In this document: piece after piece, positions 16,630-18,121 of the stretch
Numbering within the stretch: the stretch's first letter is position 1
How the letters are laid out: each line of letters starts with the position of its first letter
Assembly (NCBI GenBank): GCA_033722675.1
Contig: JAWVYO010000045.1
Location: 1-18,121 of the forward strand
Reading direction: 5' to 3'
Source: DATHYU01 sp033722675
GTDB lineage: Bacteria > Actinomycetota > Acidimicrobiia > Spongiisociales > UBA11373
DNA: 18,121 nt
Notes under the pieces: model-generated
What the model was told of the DNA's origin: nothing
The model's database searches: none
The model's input: the letters and a program-made list of their open reading frames with translations, nothing else
Translations under genes and position numbers: made by a program

Positions 16630-17599
16630 TACCCAGCGGCCTCCCGACGCGCCGGAGGAGGACATCGACTTCGAAGCCCTCGACGCGTCGGAGGGCATGG
16701 CCGTCGAGCCGATCACGCAGTGGAAGCTGTTCCGCTCCCGGCTCGGCCGCCACCGCCTGGCGCTGTGGTCCGCGGGCGTGCTCGGGTTCATCGTGTTCGT
16801 CACGATCTTCGCCGACTTCATCCCCGGTCTCGGCGACCCGAGCGCCGAGCTGCGCGACGAGGACGGCGGGGCGCTCAACCTGCTGGCGCCGCGCGGCGCC
16901 CACCCCTTCGGCACCGACAACATCGCCAGGGACGTCCTCGCCCGGGTCGTGTACGGCGGCCGGGCCTCGCTCACGGTCGCCGGCGTGACCGGCCTGATGG
17001 TCATGGTGCTCGGCACCACCGTCGGCGCGATCGCCGGTTACTACGGCGGCTGGATCGACAACGCGCTCATGCGGTTCGTCGACCTGGTCCTCAGCCTCCC
17101 GCTCCTGCCGGTGGCGATCGTGGCGGCGGCCTTCCTGCGGGAGGCCTTCGAGGGGCGTGAGGCGCTGGCACTGGCGTTCCTGCTCGGTTCCCTGACCTGG
17201 GGGACCCTGGCGAGGATCGTCCGCGCGGAGTTCCTCTCGTTGCGGGAGAAGGAGTTCGTCGAGGCGGCGAAGGCCGCCGGGGCAAAGGACCGGCGGATCA
17301 TCTTCCGCCACATCCTGCCCAATGCGATGAGTCCCATCATCGTGAACGCCACGCTCGTCGTCGGCGTCGCGATCATCATCGAGGCGGCGCTCAGCTTCCT
17401 CGGCTTCGGCGTGGTGCCGCCCACCCCGGCGTGGGGTCAGATGGCGGCCGACGGTGGGCGGGCCGCGGTGAGCTCGGGAGCCTGGTGGCTCGTCGTGTTC
17501 CCCTCGGGGGCGCTCATCATCACCGTCCTCGCGGTCAACTTCCTCGGGGACGGCCTTCGCGACGCCCTCGACCCGACCCAGACCATCGAGCGGAAGTAG
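16622..17599 (+). CDS. dppC: ABC transporter permease, DppC/OppC family
   Basis: A 325-residue second permease of the same importer. It has an acidic N-terminal cytoplasmic stretch (1-35) rather longer than usual, then WKLFRSRLGRHRLALWSAGVLGFIVF (first helix), the family block HPFGTDNIARDVLARVVYGGRASL, helices through the middle, the EAA loop from about 211 (EFVEAAKAAGAKDRR, then HILPNAMSPIIV), and FLGFGVVPPTPAWGQM with the terminal VNFLGDGLRDALDP. The ATG lies within the end of the first permease gene (ATGACTGA, 16622-16629), so the two chains of the heterodimeric channel are probably made in equal amounts. The ATPase gene follows after three bases. Confidence 0.94.
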   Translation: MTDTQRPPDAPEEDIDFEALDASEGMAVEPITQWKLFRSRLGRHRLALWSAGVLGFIVFVTIFADFIPGLGDPSAELRDEDGGALNLLAPRGAHPFGTDNIARDVLARVVYGGRASLTVAGVTGLMVMVLGTTVGAIAGYYGGWIDNALMRFVDLVLSLPLLPVAIVAAAFLREAFEGREALALAFLLGSLTWGTLARIVRAEFLSLREKEFVEAAKAAGAKDRRIIFRHILPNAMSPIIVNATLVVGVAIIIEAALSFLGFGVVPPTPAWGQMAADGGRAAVSSGAWWLVVFPSGALIITVLAVNFLGDGLRDALDPTQTIERK

Positions 17600-17602
17600 G
17601 CG

Positions 17603-18121
<519 letters not shown>

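Overview
The window is an ordinary, very GC-rich chromosomal region of a high-GC Gram-positive (actinobacterial) type. Gene order (uvrB, uvrA, uvrC, rapZ, yvcK, pgk, tpiA, secG), frequent GTG starts, lipoproteins with Ser/Thr-rich linkers and tight stop/start overlaps all point to Actinomycetota. A deep-branching lineage such as Acidimicrobiia is a plausible guess, but nothing here proves it. Coding density is very high and no gap between genes exceeds 200 bases. I see no tRNA, rRNA, CRISPR array, insertion sequence or phage gene.

Bases 1-9600 are dominated by nucleotide excision repair. The uvrB 3' end (1-302) meets a convergent tatA-isochorismatase pair (299-1136, minus strand). Then come uvrA (1309-4131), a translationally coupled SAM-dependent methyltransferase, a small unknown lipoprotein, a minus-strand MFS transporter, and uvrC (6851-8695). 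All three excision-nuclease subunits are therefore encoded within about 9 kb, in separate transcription units.

Bases 6851-12532 form a plus-strand run uvrC-rapZ-yvcK-pgk-tpiA, linking repair, RapZ/YvcK central-carbon and envelope control, and lower glycolysis. In many Gram-positive genomes whiA, and often a glyceraldehyde-3-phosphate dehydrogenase gene, lie between yvcK and pgk; here only 25 bases separate them.

Bases 12533-18121 interleave a peptide-type ABC importer with housekeeping genes: a family-5 substrate-binding lipoprotein, gpmA (third glycolytic gene of the window), secG, then two permeases and the start of an ATPase that runs off the end. A 17-base identical repeat lies upstream of both the binding-protein gene and the permease operon and may tie the split halves together.

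Several genes are preceded by a recognisable -10 hexamer of the form TA(C/T)NNT. At uvrC and the MFS gene it sits only 7-8 bases before the start codon, which predicts leaderless mRNAs. No clearly new biological system is visible; the items worth checking are the shared repeat, the missing whiA/gap, the leaderless promoters, the methyltransferase coupled to uvrA, and the unknown lipoprotein.
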